A stretch of DNA of 64,000 nucleotides from Deltaproteobacteria bacterium RBG_16_64_85 (GTDB lineage Bacteria > Desulfobacterota > Deferrimicrobia > Deferrimicrobiales > Deferrimicrobiaceae): NCBI GenBank assembly GCA_001798885.1, contig MGQW01000007.1:1-64000 (forward strand). Reading direction: 5' to 3'. Made by a program: the position numbers and the translations under genes. A model generated the notes under the pieces. The model saw only the letters and a list, made by a program, of their open reading frames with translations, was not told where the DNA came from and made no database searches. Below, in pieces: positions 50,508-60,162 of this stretch (its first letter is position 1; each line of letters opens with the position of its first letter).

Positions 50508-52918
50508 TTCCCGCCCTTGCCCTTCTCCTCTTCCTCCTTCTTCACCGCCTCGCGCAGCTCCGTCAGACGGTCCTCGACGAGCCGGTTCAGCGTTAATTCG
50601 GGATACTTCCCGTCCGGGCCGGGCTCCCCCGCGGGGATTCCCATCAGGATCTCGATCCCCTCCTCCACGTGATCGATGGCGTGGATGTGGAATTTCCCCT
50701 CCCCGACGGCCTCGACGACCTCTTTCTTCAACATCAGGTTTCTGGCGTTCCTCTGCGGGATGATCACCCCCTGCGCCCCGGTCAGCCCGCGCAGCCGGCA
50801 CAGATCGAAGAACCCCTCGATCTTCTCGTTCACACCGCCGATCGGCTGGACGTTTCCGTTCTGATCCATGGAGCCGGTGACCGCCACGCTCTGCCGGATC
50901 GGGACCCCCGAGATGGCGCTCAGCAGCGAGTAGAGCTCCGCGCAGGTGGCGCTGTCTCCCTCGATCATCCCGTAGAGCTGTTCGAAAGTGATCGACGCCG
51001 AGAGGCTGATCGGCTTCTTGGCGGCGTATTTCCGGCCCAGGTAGTTCGAGAGGATGAGGACGGCCTTCTCATGGATCTTCCCCGAGAGCTTGGTCTCTCT
51101 CTCGATGTTGACCACGCCGCCCTTCCCCGTGTAGGCGGCCGTAGTGATCCTCGAGGGTTTCCCGAAGCTGTAGTCCCCCATGTCCAGCACGGCCAGGCCG
51201 TTCACCTGGCCCGCCGTCTCTCCGGAGGTGTCCACGATCAGCGTCCCTTCCGCCATCACTTCCCGCATCCGGTCCTCGATCCTGCTGTGGCGGTAGATTT
51301 TCTCGTCCAGCGCCTTTTCCACGTGCGTCCCGGACACGACGACGGCGTCCGTCTTCTTCGCCCAGTAATGGGATTCGCGGATCAGATTGGAGACGTCGCT
51401 GAACTTCGAGGAGAGCTTCTCCTGGTGCTCCGCCATCCGGGACCCGTACTCCACCACTCTTGCCACGCCGGAAGCGTCGAAGGGGAGCAGGCGCTCCTCC
51501 CTGGCCTTCGTCGAGACGAACCCGGCATATTTCAGGACGTTCTCGTCCGTTCTTTCCATGCGGTTGTCGAAGTCCGCCTTGACCTTGAAGAGCTCCCGGT
51601 ATTCCTCGTCCAGGCCGAACAGCAGGTAATAGATTTCCGGGCTCCCGATCAGGATCACCTTCACGTCCAGGGGGATCGGCTCCGGTTTCATCGTCGTCGT
51701 GGTGATCAGCCGGTACTGCTCCCATACGTCCTCGATCTTCACCTCGGCGTTCTTGATCGCCCGCTTCAGGGCATCGTAGGAGAAGATGTTCCGGAGAAGA
51801 TCGAGTGCGTTCACGACGAGGTATCCGCCGTTCGCCAGGTGAAGCGAGCCGGCCTTGATCATCGTGAAATCGGTCACCGCGGCTCCGAACTGGAGCTTGT
51901 GCTCGACCCTGCCGAAAAGGTTGTAGTACGTGGGATTGCTCTCGAAGACGCAGGGGCTGCCCTTTTGCTTCCCGTTGTTCACCAGGGCGTTCACCGAGAA
52001 GCGGGTGAAATCCGGTTCCTGCCTCTGCATCTTCAGGAACGGAAGCTGCGGCGCGGGGGTCTCCTCCGTCGAGGCCTTGAAGTCCTCGACGTTCGCCAGG
52101 ATGTCCTCCTGCACCGCATCCAGGTAGGCGAGCAGCTTTTCATTGTTCAGGTATTTGTTCTTGAGGTCCTCGACCAAATGCCCCAGGACGAAGAGCGCCG
52201 CGGATCGTTCCAGCTCGTTCAGCCTCTCCCCGTTCGCCTTTTCCTCCCTCTTCAGCGTCCGCATCACCTCATCCAGTCTCTCCTGGATGTACTTTCCGTT
52301 CTCCCTGAGCGCCTCCTTTTCCTTCGGATCGAACGAGTTGAACTCCTCCTCCGTCAAGGGCTCCCCGGACTTCCCGATGGCCAGGAGGGAGAACCCTCCC
52401 ATCGCGGCCTTGATCTTGAACCCCTTCGACTCCGCCTCCCGCTCGAGCACCTCGAAAAGCTCCTTTTGCTTCTTCTGGATTTCTTCGGTAACGACGTTTC
52501 TCTGCTTCTTGTACTCCTTCGATTCGAAGATCTTCGGGATCTCGACCTTCAGGTGGTCGATGAGCTCCTGCATGTCCTTCTGGAACTCGATCCCCCGCCC
52601 GGGCTCAAGCCAGATCGCGATGGGATCGGCCGAATCCCTGAAGTTGTAGACGTAGCACCAGTCCGGGGGGACGATTTCCGTCTCGGCCTTCATCGAGATG
52701 AAGGAGCGAATGGCCGAGGTCTTGCCGGTCCCGCTGTCGCCGAGAACATAGATGTTGAACCCGGAGCTCTGCAGTTTCAGGCCGAAATCGATCGAGTCCA
52801 GGGCCCTCTGCTGGCCGATAATCCCGTCCAGCGGGGGAAGATCCTCGGTCGTCCGGAAGGAAAAAAACTTCGGGTCACAGCGTTTATAGAGGTCGTCCGG
52901 GGTCAGGGTCCTTGCCAT
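50504..52918 (-). CDS. LonB-like ATP-dependent protease (AAA+ and Lon protease domains)
   Basis: The 804-residue protein has a Walker A GDSGTGKT near residue 60 with a long helical insertion (about 130-330), a second AAA-like region and a C-terminal Lon protease domain. The dyad is Ser in EGDSATCAE and Lys in GGVNEKIEG. It lacks the Lon N-domain, as in the AAA_32/LonB-like group found in Deltaproteobacteria. It should be cytosolic and degrade misfolded proteins. First gene of the operon Lon-pcm-spermidine-synthase-like. Confidence 0.9.
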   Translation of the reverse strand: MARTLTPDDLYKRCDPKFFSFRTTEDLPPLDGIIGQQRALDSIDFGLKLQSSGFNIYVLGDSGTGKTSAIRSFISMKAETEIVPPDWCYVYNFRDSADPIAIWLEPGRGIEFQKDMQELIDHLKVEIPKIFESKEYKKQRNVVTEEIQKKQKELFEVLEREAESKGFKIKAAMGGFSLLAIGKSGEPLTEEEFNSFDPKEKEALRENGKYIQERLDEVMRTLKREEKANGERLNELERSAALFVLGHLVEDLKNKYLNNEKLLAYLDAVQEDILANVEDFKASTEETPAPQLPFLKMQRQEPDFTRFSVNALVNNGKQKGSPCVFESNPTYYNLFGRVEHKLQFGAAVTDFTMIKAGSLHLANGGYLVVNALDLLRNIFSYDALKRAIKNAEVKIEDVWEQYRLITTTTMKPEPIPLDVKVILIGSPEIYYLLFGLDEEYRELFKVKADFDNRMERTDENVLKYAGFVSTKAREERLLPFDASGVARVVEYGSRMAEHQEKLSSKFSDVSNLIRESHYWAKKTDAVVVSGTHVEKALDEKIYRHSRIEDRMREVMAEGTLIVDTSGETAGQVNGLAVLDMGDYSFGKPSRITTAAYTGKGGVVNIERETKLSGKIHEKAVLILSNYLGRKYAAKKPISLSASITFEQLYGMIEGDSATCAELYSLLSAISGVPIRQSVAVTGSMDQNGNVQPIGGVNEKIEGFFDLCRLRGLTGAQGVIIPQRNARNLMLKKEVVEAVGEGKFHIHAIDHVEEGIEILMGIPAGEPGPDGKYPELTLNRLVEDRLTELREAVKKEEEEKGKGGK

Positions 52919-52994
52919 GCTCCCTCCCGCTTTCCGAAGGCTATGACTGACCCTATCCTATCGCCAACGCGCGGGAGGGGGTAGGAGAAAAGTT

Positions 52995-53029
52995 CCGCGG
53001 GGCCGGCCTGGCCGGCGCCGGCCCCGCGG
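52995..53029 (-). terminator. Terminator of the Cache-domain gene
   Basis: 13-bp stem CCGCGGGGCCGGC/GCCGGCCCCGCGG with 9-nt loop, followed on the minus strand by AACTTTTCTCC. It lies about 15 nt after the gene end at 53045. Confidence 0.7.
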
Positions 53030-53044
53030 ACGTTCGGTGATCGG

Positions 53045-53515
53045 TTACTCGTAGATCCCCGCTCCGACGTACATGTCCTTTCCCGGCACCCGGTAAACGT
53101 AGGTGATCTTCTTCCTGGGCTTCGGATCTCCGGGGTTGATCCACATGTAGTCGACCCAGCCTTCCCCCTTTCCCTTGGCGAGCTCCCCAAATTCCTTGAA
53201 GAGGAGCTTTCCCGGGTCCCCCTTGTCCTTCATGGCGAGCACGTTCGTCCCGACCAGGGCGGGGCTCATGGGATGGGCAAGCATCTTCCCTTCCAGATCG
53301 GTCAGGAACACGTACGTGTCTTTCCAGACGAATTTTCCCTGCTTGTTGTTGATCTCCTTGATCGCCTCGTCCAGGCCCTTCGCGTTGATCATCTGGGCCG
53401 CCTCCTTGGCCTTGGCCACGCACTCCTCCTTCGTGGCTTTCTCCGCCGCAATGGCATTCGCAGCAAGGAAAAGGCCGACCAGCATCGCCAGCGTCAAAAC
53501 CGCAGCTTTCTTCAT
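53045..53515 (-). CDS. Secreted single-Cache-domain protein
   Basis: The 156-residue protein has a signal peptide (MKKAAVLTLAMLVGLFLAAN-AIAA). It forms a single Cache domain of the sCache_2 type: KFVWKDTYVFLTDLEGKMLAHP, LVGTNVLAMKDKGD, GEGWVDYMWINPGDPKPRKKITYVYRVPGKDMYVGAGIY. Such domains bind small ligands; here it is free, in the periplasm, with no kinase attached. The gene is single, with its own terminator. Confidence 0.85.
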   Translation of the reverse strand: MKKAAVLTLAMLVGLFLAANAIAAEKATKEECVAKAKEAAQMINAKGLDEAIKEINNKQGKFVWKDTYVFLTDLEGKMLAHPMSPALVGTNVLAMKDKGDPGKLLFKEFGELAKGKGEGWVDYMWINPGDPKPRKKITYVYRVPGKDMYVGAGIYE

Positions 53516-53623
53516 GTCTCCTCCACTCGTTGGGGTTCACTGTCCGTTGGTTTCCTGCTCCCTTTGTTCCTTACGATCGATGAAGAATCGAACCGCTCAC
53601 CTCCTTTCTTCCCAACCTTCGGC

Positions 53624-54976
53624 CTATTTGGGGTAGGGATAAAAAATATAGAAGGAAATCGAAAGGGCCGCAAGTACCCACATCCCACGTGGAACTTCCA
53701 TGTGCCTGCCGCTCAGGGTTTTCAACAGGGGATAGGCGATGATCCCCGCCGTCATACCTACGCCGATATTGTAGGTGAAGCTCATCAGCACGATGGTGAG
53801 GAAAGCCGGGATCAGTTCCGTGTAATCCTCGAAATCGATCCGGGTGACGGGGCGGATCATGAAAACCCCGATGATGATCAGCACCGCCCCGTACGCATGG
53901 GGTGGGACGGAGGTCAAGAGGGGGGCCAAGAAAAGCGAAAGCAAAAACAAGAACGCCACGACAAGGGAGGTGAACCCTGTCCTCCCCCCTTCCTCGATCC
54001 CGGCGGCGGATTCGATGTAGGCGCCGGTGGTCGTCGTCCCCAGCAAGGGCGCCACCGTGGTGGACAGAGCGTCGGCCAGCATCGGCTTTTCGATTTCCGG
54101 CAGGTTCCCTTGATCATCCAGCAGCCCGGCGCGGGCGGAAAGGCCGATGAGAGTCCCCACGGTATCCACGAACGCCATTACGAACATCGTCAGGATAACC
54201 GGGAAAAAGCTCACGCTCAAGGTCCCCGCGAGATCCAGCTTCAGCAGGATCGGGCGAGGATCGGGGGGAAGGCTCACCCACCGGCCGGGGGCCGGCGTCA
54301 CCTTGAGCAGGAAGGACAGGAAGGTGGTGGCGAGGAGGCCGATGATGATGGCGCCGGGAACCCTCCGGATCATCAGCAGGACGATTGCGATGAACCCGAA
54401 GAGGGCCAGGAGGGCGGTGGGCTGGGAGATGTCGCCCAGGGAGACCGGGGCGCCGGGGACCCCCAGCCGAACGAGTCCCGTCTCGTTGAGCCCGATGAAG
54501 GTCAGGAAGAGCCCGATCCCCACGGCGAAGCTGTATTTCAGCGACTGCGGGAGGGATTCGGCCAGCCAGCTGCGGACCCTGAACACCGTCAGCAGGGTGA
54601 ACAGAACACCGGCGATGAAGACCGCGCCCAGTGCGACCTGCCAGGAATACCCGAGGATCCCGACGACGGTAAACGCGACAAAGGCGTTCTCCCCCATGTA
54701 GGGAGCGATGGCGAAGGGGCGCCTGGCGTACAATCCCATCACCACGGTGCCGAACGCAGCGGCGAGGATCGTGGCCACCATGGAGGGCCCCTTGGGGATC
54801 CCTGCGGTGGAAAGGATCGCGGGGTTGACGATGATGATGTAGGCCATCGTCAGGAAGGTCGTTATGCCGGCGAGGATCTCCTGGCGGTAGCCGGTGCCGT
54901 GCCCCGCGAAGTCGAAGTAGTTCCTCACCCGTATTTCTCTTTCATCGGCCGCCTTCCGGGAGGAAATCCTGTCCAA
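53624..54976 (-). CDS. AzgA-type purine permease (NCS2 family)
   Basis: The 450-residue transporter has about 12-14 helices and the AzgA hallmarks QEILAGITTFLTMAYIIIVNPAILS, YMGENAFVAFTVV, and TTTTGAYIESAAGIEEGGRTGFTSL. It imports adenine, guanine or hypoxanthine with H+. The start is uncertain: TTG 54976, or GTG 54928 giving the conserved MRNYFDF opening. It follows the PIG-L gene by about 15 nt, so they may be cotranscribed. Confidence 0.9.
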   Translation of the reverse strand: MDRISSRKAADEREIRVRNYFDFAGHGTGYRQEILAGITTFLTMAYIIIVNPAILSTAGIPKGPSMVATILAAAFGTVVMGLYARRPFAIAPYMGENAFVAFTVVGILGYSWQVALGAVFIAGVLFTLLTVFRVRSWLAESLPQSLKYSFAVGIGLFLTFIGLNETGLVRLGVPGAPVSLGDISQPTALLALFGFIAIVLLMIRRVPGAIIIGLLATTFLSFLLKVTPAPGRWVSLPPDPRPILLKLDLAGTLSVSFFPVILTMFVMAFVDTVGTLIGLSARAGLLDDQGNLPEIEKPMLADALSTTVAPLLGTTTTGAYIESAAGIEEGGRTGFTSLVVAFLFLLSLFLAPLLTSVPPHAYGAVLIIIGVFMIRPVTRIDFEDYTELIPAFLTIVLMSFTYNIGVGMTAGIIAYPLLKTLSGRHMEVPRGMWVLAALSISFYIFYPYPK

Positions 54977-54991
54977 ATCATCATACAGGAA

Positions 54992-55768
54992 TTACGATTC
55001 GGGGGGCCTCTCCCTCTCGCGAAGTTTGATCACGCGGAAGCCCTCGGCGTACTTCGGCGGGTCCGTGTGACCGGGGTTGTCGCTTTGGGCGGGCGCCCCT
55101 TTTTCACGGGCCTTCTCCGCTTCGCTTTTGCCCCATTCGAGGATTCTCCCCGACGGGTCCCATCCCCCGAGCTGGCTGGCGTGCGCCTTGAGCGCCTCGA
55201 TCTTCGTGTCGATCGTGCCGGTGATGTCGACCCAGGTGTTCGGCGAGTGGGTCGAGCTGACGTAAACCGCCTGGACCTTGTGCGGGGTCCCCTCCTCGGG
55301 CCACAACAGCTCCATCTCGGCGGCGGGGAACACGGCCTCGAGCGCGGCCACACCCGCCGCGCGGTGGTCCGGATGGTTGATGTAGTTGTCGTTGTAGAAC
55401 CACGCCTGGGGGTCGCCGCAGATCACGACTTCGGGCCGGAACCGGCGGATCTCGCGCACCAGCTCGCGGCGCAATTCCAGCGTGGGCTGCAGGGCGCAGT
55501 CGTCGTGTCGCAGGAAGACGACGTTCTTCACCCCGAGCACCCTTGCGGCAGCCCGCTCCTCCCTCTCTCGCGTCCGGGCCAGCGTCTCGCGCGTAAAGCT
55601 GCGGTCGTGGGTGCCGGCGTTTCCGCTCGTGATCACCACGAGCGTCACTTCGCACCCGGCCTTCGCCCATCCGGCGATCGTCCCGGCAACGGTGAATTCG
55701 GCGTCGTCGGGGTGGGCGAAGATCGCCATCGCGGATCCTGGAACATAGCCGGCATCGTATTTCAACAT
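54992..55768 (-). CDS. PIG-L family deacetylase
   Basis: The 258-residue protein has the metal motif AIFAHPDDAE and HPDHRAAG with the third His. LmbE-type hydrolases remove N-acetyl groups from GlcNAc-type sugars (for example in bacillithiol or lincomycin-type synthesis). The substrate here is not evident. The start is ATG 55768, with GGGAGGAG 4 nt ahead. The C-terminal charged tail (YAEGFRVIKLRERERPPES) is an unusual addition. Confidence 0.88.
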   Translation of the reverse strand: MLKYDAGYVPGSAMAIFAHPDDAEFTVAGTIAGWAKAGCEVTLVVITSGNAGTHDRSFTRETLARTREREERAAARVLGVKNVVFLRHDDCALQPTLELRRELVREIRRFRPEVVICGDPQAWFYNDNYINHPDHRAAGVAALEAVFPAAEMELLWPEEGTPHKVQAVYVSSTHSPNTWVDITGTIDTKIEALKAHASQLGGWDPSGRILEWGKSEAEKAREKGAPAQSDNPGHTDPPKYAEGFRVIKLRERERPPES

Positions 55769-55857
55769 GGCGCTCCTCCCGATTTCAGATGCCGGAACGG
55801 GTCCTGCGGATTTAACCCTACCCGAAACCAACCCCCGAGAACAGTACTCAAAAAGAT

Positions 55858-56493
55858 ATGAATCTTCGATTTATGCTCGGTATGGCCGTCGTCAACCTGC
55901 TGCTGCTTGCGGCTGTCGTTGAAGCAGCGGGGAAAAACGATGCGGCCGGAGAGGGGCGTCGGATGGAAAATGCGACGTTCGCGGGGGGCTGCTTCTGGTG
56001 CATGGAGCACCCCTTCGACCGGCTGGAAGGCGTGGTATCCGTCACGTCCGGATACACGGGGGGCTCGAAGAAAAGCCCTACGTATCAGGAGGTTTCGGCC
56101 GGCGGTACCGGGCATGCGGAATCCGTCCAGATCCTTTACGACCCGGCGAAGATCGGTTACGGAAGGCTGCTGGACGTCTTCTGGCACAACATCGACCCCA
56201 CCACGCCGGACCGGCAGTTCTGCGACGTGGGGAACCAATACCGTCCGGCCATCTTCTATCACAACGAAGAGCAGAAGCGGCTCGCCGAGGAATCGAGGCG
56301 GGAATTGGAAAAGACAAAGCCGTTCAAGGGAAGTGTCGTCACGGAGATCACTCCGGCGTCGGAGTTCTACCCCGCGGAGGATTACCATCAGAAGTATTAC
56401 GAGAAGAACCCGATCCGGTACAAGTTTTACCGATACAACTGCGGCCGCGACCAGCGCTTGAAGGAACTCTGGGGGGCAAAATCAGGCTCGTGA
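55858..56493 (+). CDS. msrA: Peptide methionine-S-sulfoxide reductase MsrA
   Basis: The 211-residue enzyme reduces Met-S-sulfoxide. The active site is FAGGCFWCMEHPF, followed by VSVTSGYTGG, YQEVSAGGTGHAE and YHQKYYEKNP. An N-terminal hydrophobic leader (residues 1-24) suggests export. An internal ATG at 55963, with GAGGGG ahead, would give a cytosolic form. The 5' ribosome site of the longer form is weak. Confidence 0.92.
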   Translation: MNLRFMLGMAVVNLLLLAAVVEAAGKNDAAGEGRRMENATFAGGCFWCMEHPFDRLEGVVSVTSGYTGGSKKSPTYQEVSAGGTGHAESVQILYDPAKIGYGRLLDVFWHNIDPTTPDRQFCDVGNQYRPAIFYHNEEQKRLAEESRRELEKTKPFKGSVVTEITPASEFYPAEDYHQKYYEKNPIRYKFYRYNCGRDQRLKELWGAKSGS

Positions 56494-56752
56494 TCCGGCA
56501 ACATAAACTAAATATTATTCAATACGATAAATAATACAATCTAAATATATACCTCATCAATTCCTTTGGCGATGCAAGCCCCTGGAATTCTATCCTAGCA
56601 GGTACTCCCGGCCCGTTTCCTTCGTCCGGCTCGATTTTAAAACCATTTAAGTTCCTTCCCGTTATTGCCGAAAAAGATTCAAAGACTCCGTTCCGTTCAG
56701 CCGGTCGCCGGGTTCGCCGGACAGCCGGAAGAAAGGTGCCGCCGGAAAGACC

Positions 56753-59311
56753 ATGGGCAGAACAAAGAACCTCTCCAGGAAGGTAAAAATCTCTCTGAAG
56801 CGCGCCAGGAACTACACGCGCAAGACGAACAGCCCGGAGAGGGACCAGGGATACATCCGCTTCATTCTTTGCCTGGCCTTCAATATCTATCTCTTCCGGC
56901 ACAAGTCCGTCCCGGCCGCCGTGCTTTGGGCCGCGGGAACCTACAATTTTTACTCCACCGTGATGCTGGTTTCCACCTTCATCCAGCCGGGAAAGAGTAC
57001 GCTCAGGCGCGTTTCGGGTCTCACGCTCGACACCCTCATCATATGCTACTGCATGTTCCTCTCCGGGAAAGCCGGGGCTCCGCTGGTCCTCGTTCTGTTC
57101 TGGAACATGTTCGGCTACTCGTTCCGGTACGGGAAGAACTACCTTTTCTATGGTATGGCGCTCTGTATCGTGTTCTTCGGATCGGTCGTCGCTTACACGC
57201 CTTACTGGGTTGCGAACAAGGAAATGGGATACGGACTCCTCGTCGGGGTCGTTATGATCCCCGCCGTCTTTGTGGGGTTCATGACCAGCAAGGTCACGAA
57301 AGCCATGGAGAAGGCGGAGGTGGCCAACCGGGCGAAGTCGAGGTTCGTGGCCAACATGTCACACGAGATGCGCACCCCGCTGAACGGGATCCTCGGCACG
57401 GTAGAGCTCCTCACGGGGACGCACATGGACCCGGAGCAGCAGGAATACATATCCACCATAAAGGCATCCGCGGCCGCGCTCTTGTCGCTCGTCAACGACG
57501 TCCTGGATATCTCCAAGATCGAGGAAGGAAAGGTGTCGATCCATCCGGAGGACATGGACCTTCACGCCTTCGTCAAGACCACCGCCTCGATCGTCGCCCG
57601 CCAGGTCAAGGCGAAAGGCCTCCTGTTTCGGGTAATGGTATCCCCTGCCCTGCCGTTCTTCGTAAAGGGAGACTTGATCCGGATCCGGCAGGTCGTGACC
57701 AACCTGCTCTCCAACGCCGCAAAGTTCACGGAAAAGGGCGAGGTCGCCCTACGGGTCCTCAAAGAAGCCGAGGACGAGGAAACCGTGACGGTTCGCTTCG
57801 AAGTCGCCGACACGGGGATCGGCATGACGAAAGAAGCCAAGGCAACGATTTTCGAGCGGTTCACGCAGGCGGACGACTCGATCACGAGGAAATTCGGCGG
57901 AACGGGCCTGGGAACGACCATCTCCAAGGAGCTTGTCGATCTCATGGGCGGGAAGATCGGCGTCGAAAGCGAACCGGGGAAGGGAAGCACATTCTGGTTC
58001 ACGGTCAAGTTGGAGAAGCAGCCGGATAGCGTGGCAGTGGCATCGATGAGCATGCCCATCTCCAGGACTCGGGTGCTGCTGGTCGCGGCGGACGACGCCG
58101 TCGCCGAAACGTTCAATGGATTCCTCATTTCCTGGGGTGTGAAGCACATCCGACGGGTGCACAACACGGGGCAGGCGTACGATTACGCCAGCCGCGTCAC
58201 TCGGGACCGGTCGACCTGCCACGTCATGATCGTGACCAAAAAAGGGCTGAACGAAGATCCGTTCCGGTTCTCGGAGTCTTTACGGAGTATGGGCGCCTTG
58301 CAGAACATGCGTCTGGTGCTGATCGGCGACGGTCCCACCGGCACATCCGGCGAGGAGGCCTCGAAGCACGGGTACAGGGCCGTGGTGGAGTCGCCCGAGG
58401 CGCTGCGGGATCTCATAGGTGCCATGCATTACGTTCTCCCGTACGACGAGGACTGGCACGCGCCCATCCCCGTGGCCGCAGGGTCCGGCGCAACGATATC
58501 CCGCCCCCTGAAGATCCTCGTCGCCGAGGACAACCCGATTAACCAGATGGTCATCGCGAAGCTTCTGGAGCGGGCGGGGCATGAGGTCAAGGTCGTCGGG
58601 GACGGGCAGAGGGCGCTGGACGCGCTCCGGAACGACCCGCTCGACGTCGCCCTGCTCGATCTGAACATGCCGGTCATGGGCGGGCTGGAGACGGCAAGGA
58701 GGTACATGGCGGAGATGAAGGACAAGAACCCTGTTCCCCTCGTGGCGCTCACGGCCGACGCCACCCCGGAGTCGAGGAAGGCGTGCGATGAGGCCGGGAT
58801 AAAGGCGTACATGACCAAGCCTTTCGAAACAAAGAAGGTTCTTTTCATTCTTCAAAACCTCACGTCGCAGGGCGACTTCCCGCAAGCAATAACCGTCGAA
58901 GAACCACCCCTGCCCGAACGTGTCAGGAAGGAGATCCGGCCGGGACTCGACGAGGCGACCATCGAGGAGATCGAAGCGATGGGCCCCACGAGGGATTTCG
59001 TGAAGAACCTCGTGTGGATATTTATCCGGGACAGCGAGAAGCGGATCCGGGAAATGGAGCTGGCCTCCGAGATGAAGAATATAAAGCGCTTATGCGACGC
59101 GGCTCACGCCCTGAAGGGAATGTCGGGCTCGATCGGCGCCCTCGCGGCCATGGACATCTGCGACCGGCTCCAGGGCATGCGGGGAATGGAAACGATGGCG
59201 GAACGGCTGGTCCTCGTGGAGGAGCTGAAGGAGGAGATCGCGAGGGTCAGGAAGGCGCTCGTTCGGAGGATCAGCACCGCCGACCCGGCATCCGGCGAAG
59301 GATTCGCTTGA
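56753..59311 (+). CDS. RpfC-like hybrid sensor histidine kinase
   Basis: The 852-residue kinase has about five N-terminal helices (35-180) similar to the DSF sensor RpfC ([21 protein letters not shown]). It continues with HisKA (His204 in [13 protein letters not shown]), HATPase_c ([23 protein letters not shown]), a diverged receiver without phospho-Asp (440-570), a true receiver (585-700, Asp636 in LLDLNMP, Lys in TKP) and a C-terminal HPT (His785 in AAHALKG). Phosphate should flow His-Asp-His to an unlinked regulator. It may sense diffusible fatty acids, by inference. Confidence 0.88.
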   Translation: MGRTKNLSRKVKISLKRARNYTRKTNSPERDQGYIRFILCLAFNIYLFRHKSVPAAVLWAAGTYNFYSTVMLVSTFIQPGKSTLRRVSGLTLDTLIICYCMFLSGKAGAPLVLVLFWNMFGYSFRYGKNYLFYGMALCIVFFGSVVAYTPYWVANKEMGYGLLVGVVMIPAVFVGFMTSKVTKAMEKAEVANRAKSRFVANMSHEMRTPLNGILGTVELLTGTHMDPEQQEYISTIKASAAALLSLVNDVLDISKIEEGKVSIHPEDMDLHAFVKTTASIVARQVKAKGLLFRVMVSPALPFFVKGDLIRIRQVVTNLLSNAAKFTEKGEVALRVLKEAEDEETVTVRFEVADTGIGMTKEAKATIFERFTQADDSITRKFGGTGLGTTISKELVDLMGGKIGVESEPGKGSTFWFTVKLEKQPDSVAVASMSMPISRTRVLLVAADDAVAETFNGFLISWGVKHIRRVHNTGQAYDYASRVTRDRSTCHVMIVTKKGLNEDPFRFSESLRSMGALQNMRLVLIGDGPTGTSGEEASKHGYRAVVESPEALRDLIGAMHYVLPYDEDWHAPIPVAAGSGATISRPLKILVAEDNPINQMVIAKLLERAGHEVKVVGDGQRALDALRNDPLDVALLDLNMPVMGGLETARRYMAEMKDKNPVPLVALTADATPESRKACDEAGIKAYMTKPFETKKVLFILQNLTSQGDFPQAITVEEPPLPERVRKEIRPGLDEATIEEIEAMGPTRDFVKNLVWIFIRDSEKRIREMELASEMKNIKRLCDAAHALKGMSGSIGALAAMDICDRLQGMRGMETMAERLVLVEELKEEIARVRKALVRRISTADPASGEGFA

Positions 59312-59317
59312 TACCGG

Positions 59318-60160
59318 CTAGCCTGCCCGATCGTGTCGAAGGCTTGACAGGTCGCCCGAAGCCTGCAGGACCGACCGTACAAGGTGCACGGCCGAGAAGT
59401 TCCCCGAAGTGACAAGGCGCACCGTCAGATCTCCGGGAAAAAGGCGCCTGGCGATCTCGGACGGTTCCATCCCCTCCCGGCGAAACTTCCCGATCTTGTG
59501 CGAAATCTCCTCATAGTAGGATAGTTTCCGCTCGATCTTCCTCGACGGCGAGCGGATGACGTTTCCCATTCCCGTAAACATGACTTCCGCTCCGAGCGCC
59601 GACAGTTTTCGAAGCGTCCTCGCCATCTCCAGGATATCGTAACCTTCCCTGAACACCCGGTCCCGCCCGCCGATAAAGGCATCTCCGGAGAAGAGCCATC
59701 CGCTGCTCTCCTCATAGAGCGCGACGTGATCCGGCGAGTGGCCCGGGGAGTGGATGACCTTGAACTTGTGCCGTTCCGTCCGGACCGCATTGCCGATCGG
59801 TTTTCCGACCGACGGCGACGGCTCGCCGAAAAAAAGTTTCTGGTAAGGAAGCAGGGAAAGCTTCCCGGGATTCGAGAGCACCGGCAGGGCTTTTTCGTGC
59901 GCCAGGATAGGGACGCTGCGTCTTTCCCCCAGGACAGCGTTGGCCCCCATATGGTCTTCGTGGGCATGAGTATTGACGATCGCCGAGAGGGGTTTTCCCG
60001 CAAGAGCTCCGGCGATCTTTCCGCAAAGGAGCGGAATCCCCGTATCGACGAGAAGTCCGTCCACGAGATAACAGGCAACGCGATAGAGGTCCTTCCCGAG
60101 AAACCGCCTCGCCATGACGAACTGGAGGACCCCCCCCTCGACAGTGCCGATCCTGAACAT
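59318..60160 (-). CDS. Metallo-beta-lactamase-fold hydrolase
   Basis: The 280-residue protein has the MBL motifs NTHAHEDHMG (HxHxDH), a metal His in HSPGHSPDHV and Asp in FSGDAFIGG. Hydrolase substrates of this group range from glutathione thioesters to quorum signals. The start is ATG 60160, two nt behind the radical SAM stop; the longer frame overlaps it by 82 nt. It converges on the RpfC-like gene (6 nt). The C-terminal tail is family-specific. Confidence 0.82.
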   Translation of the reverse strand: MFRIGTVEGGVLQFVMARRFLGKDLYRVACYLVDGLLVDTGIPLLCGKIAGALAGKPLSAIVNTHAHEDHMGANAVLGERRSVPILAHEKALPVLSNPGKLSLLPYQKLFFGEPSPSVGKPIGNAVRTERHKFKVIHSPGHSPDHVALYEESSGWLFSGDAFIGGRDRVFREGYDILEMARTLRKLSALGAEVMFTGMGNVIRSPSRKIERKLSYYEEISHKIGKFRREGMEPSEIARRLFPGDLTVRLVTSGNFSAVHLVRSVLQASGDLSSLRHDRAG

Positions 60161-60162
60161 CT

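Noticed and set aside
56670-56752. Sequence before the RpfC-like kinase with CAAAGACTCCG and GCCGGGTT resembling a GEMM c-di-GMP riboswitch
   Set aside because: The conserved GGGCAAACC and GNRA-type half of the aptamer is missing and key bases differ; only chance similarity. An Rfam search would settle it.
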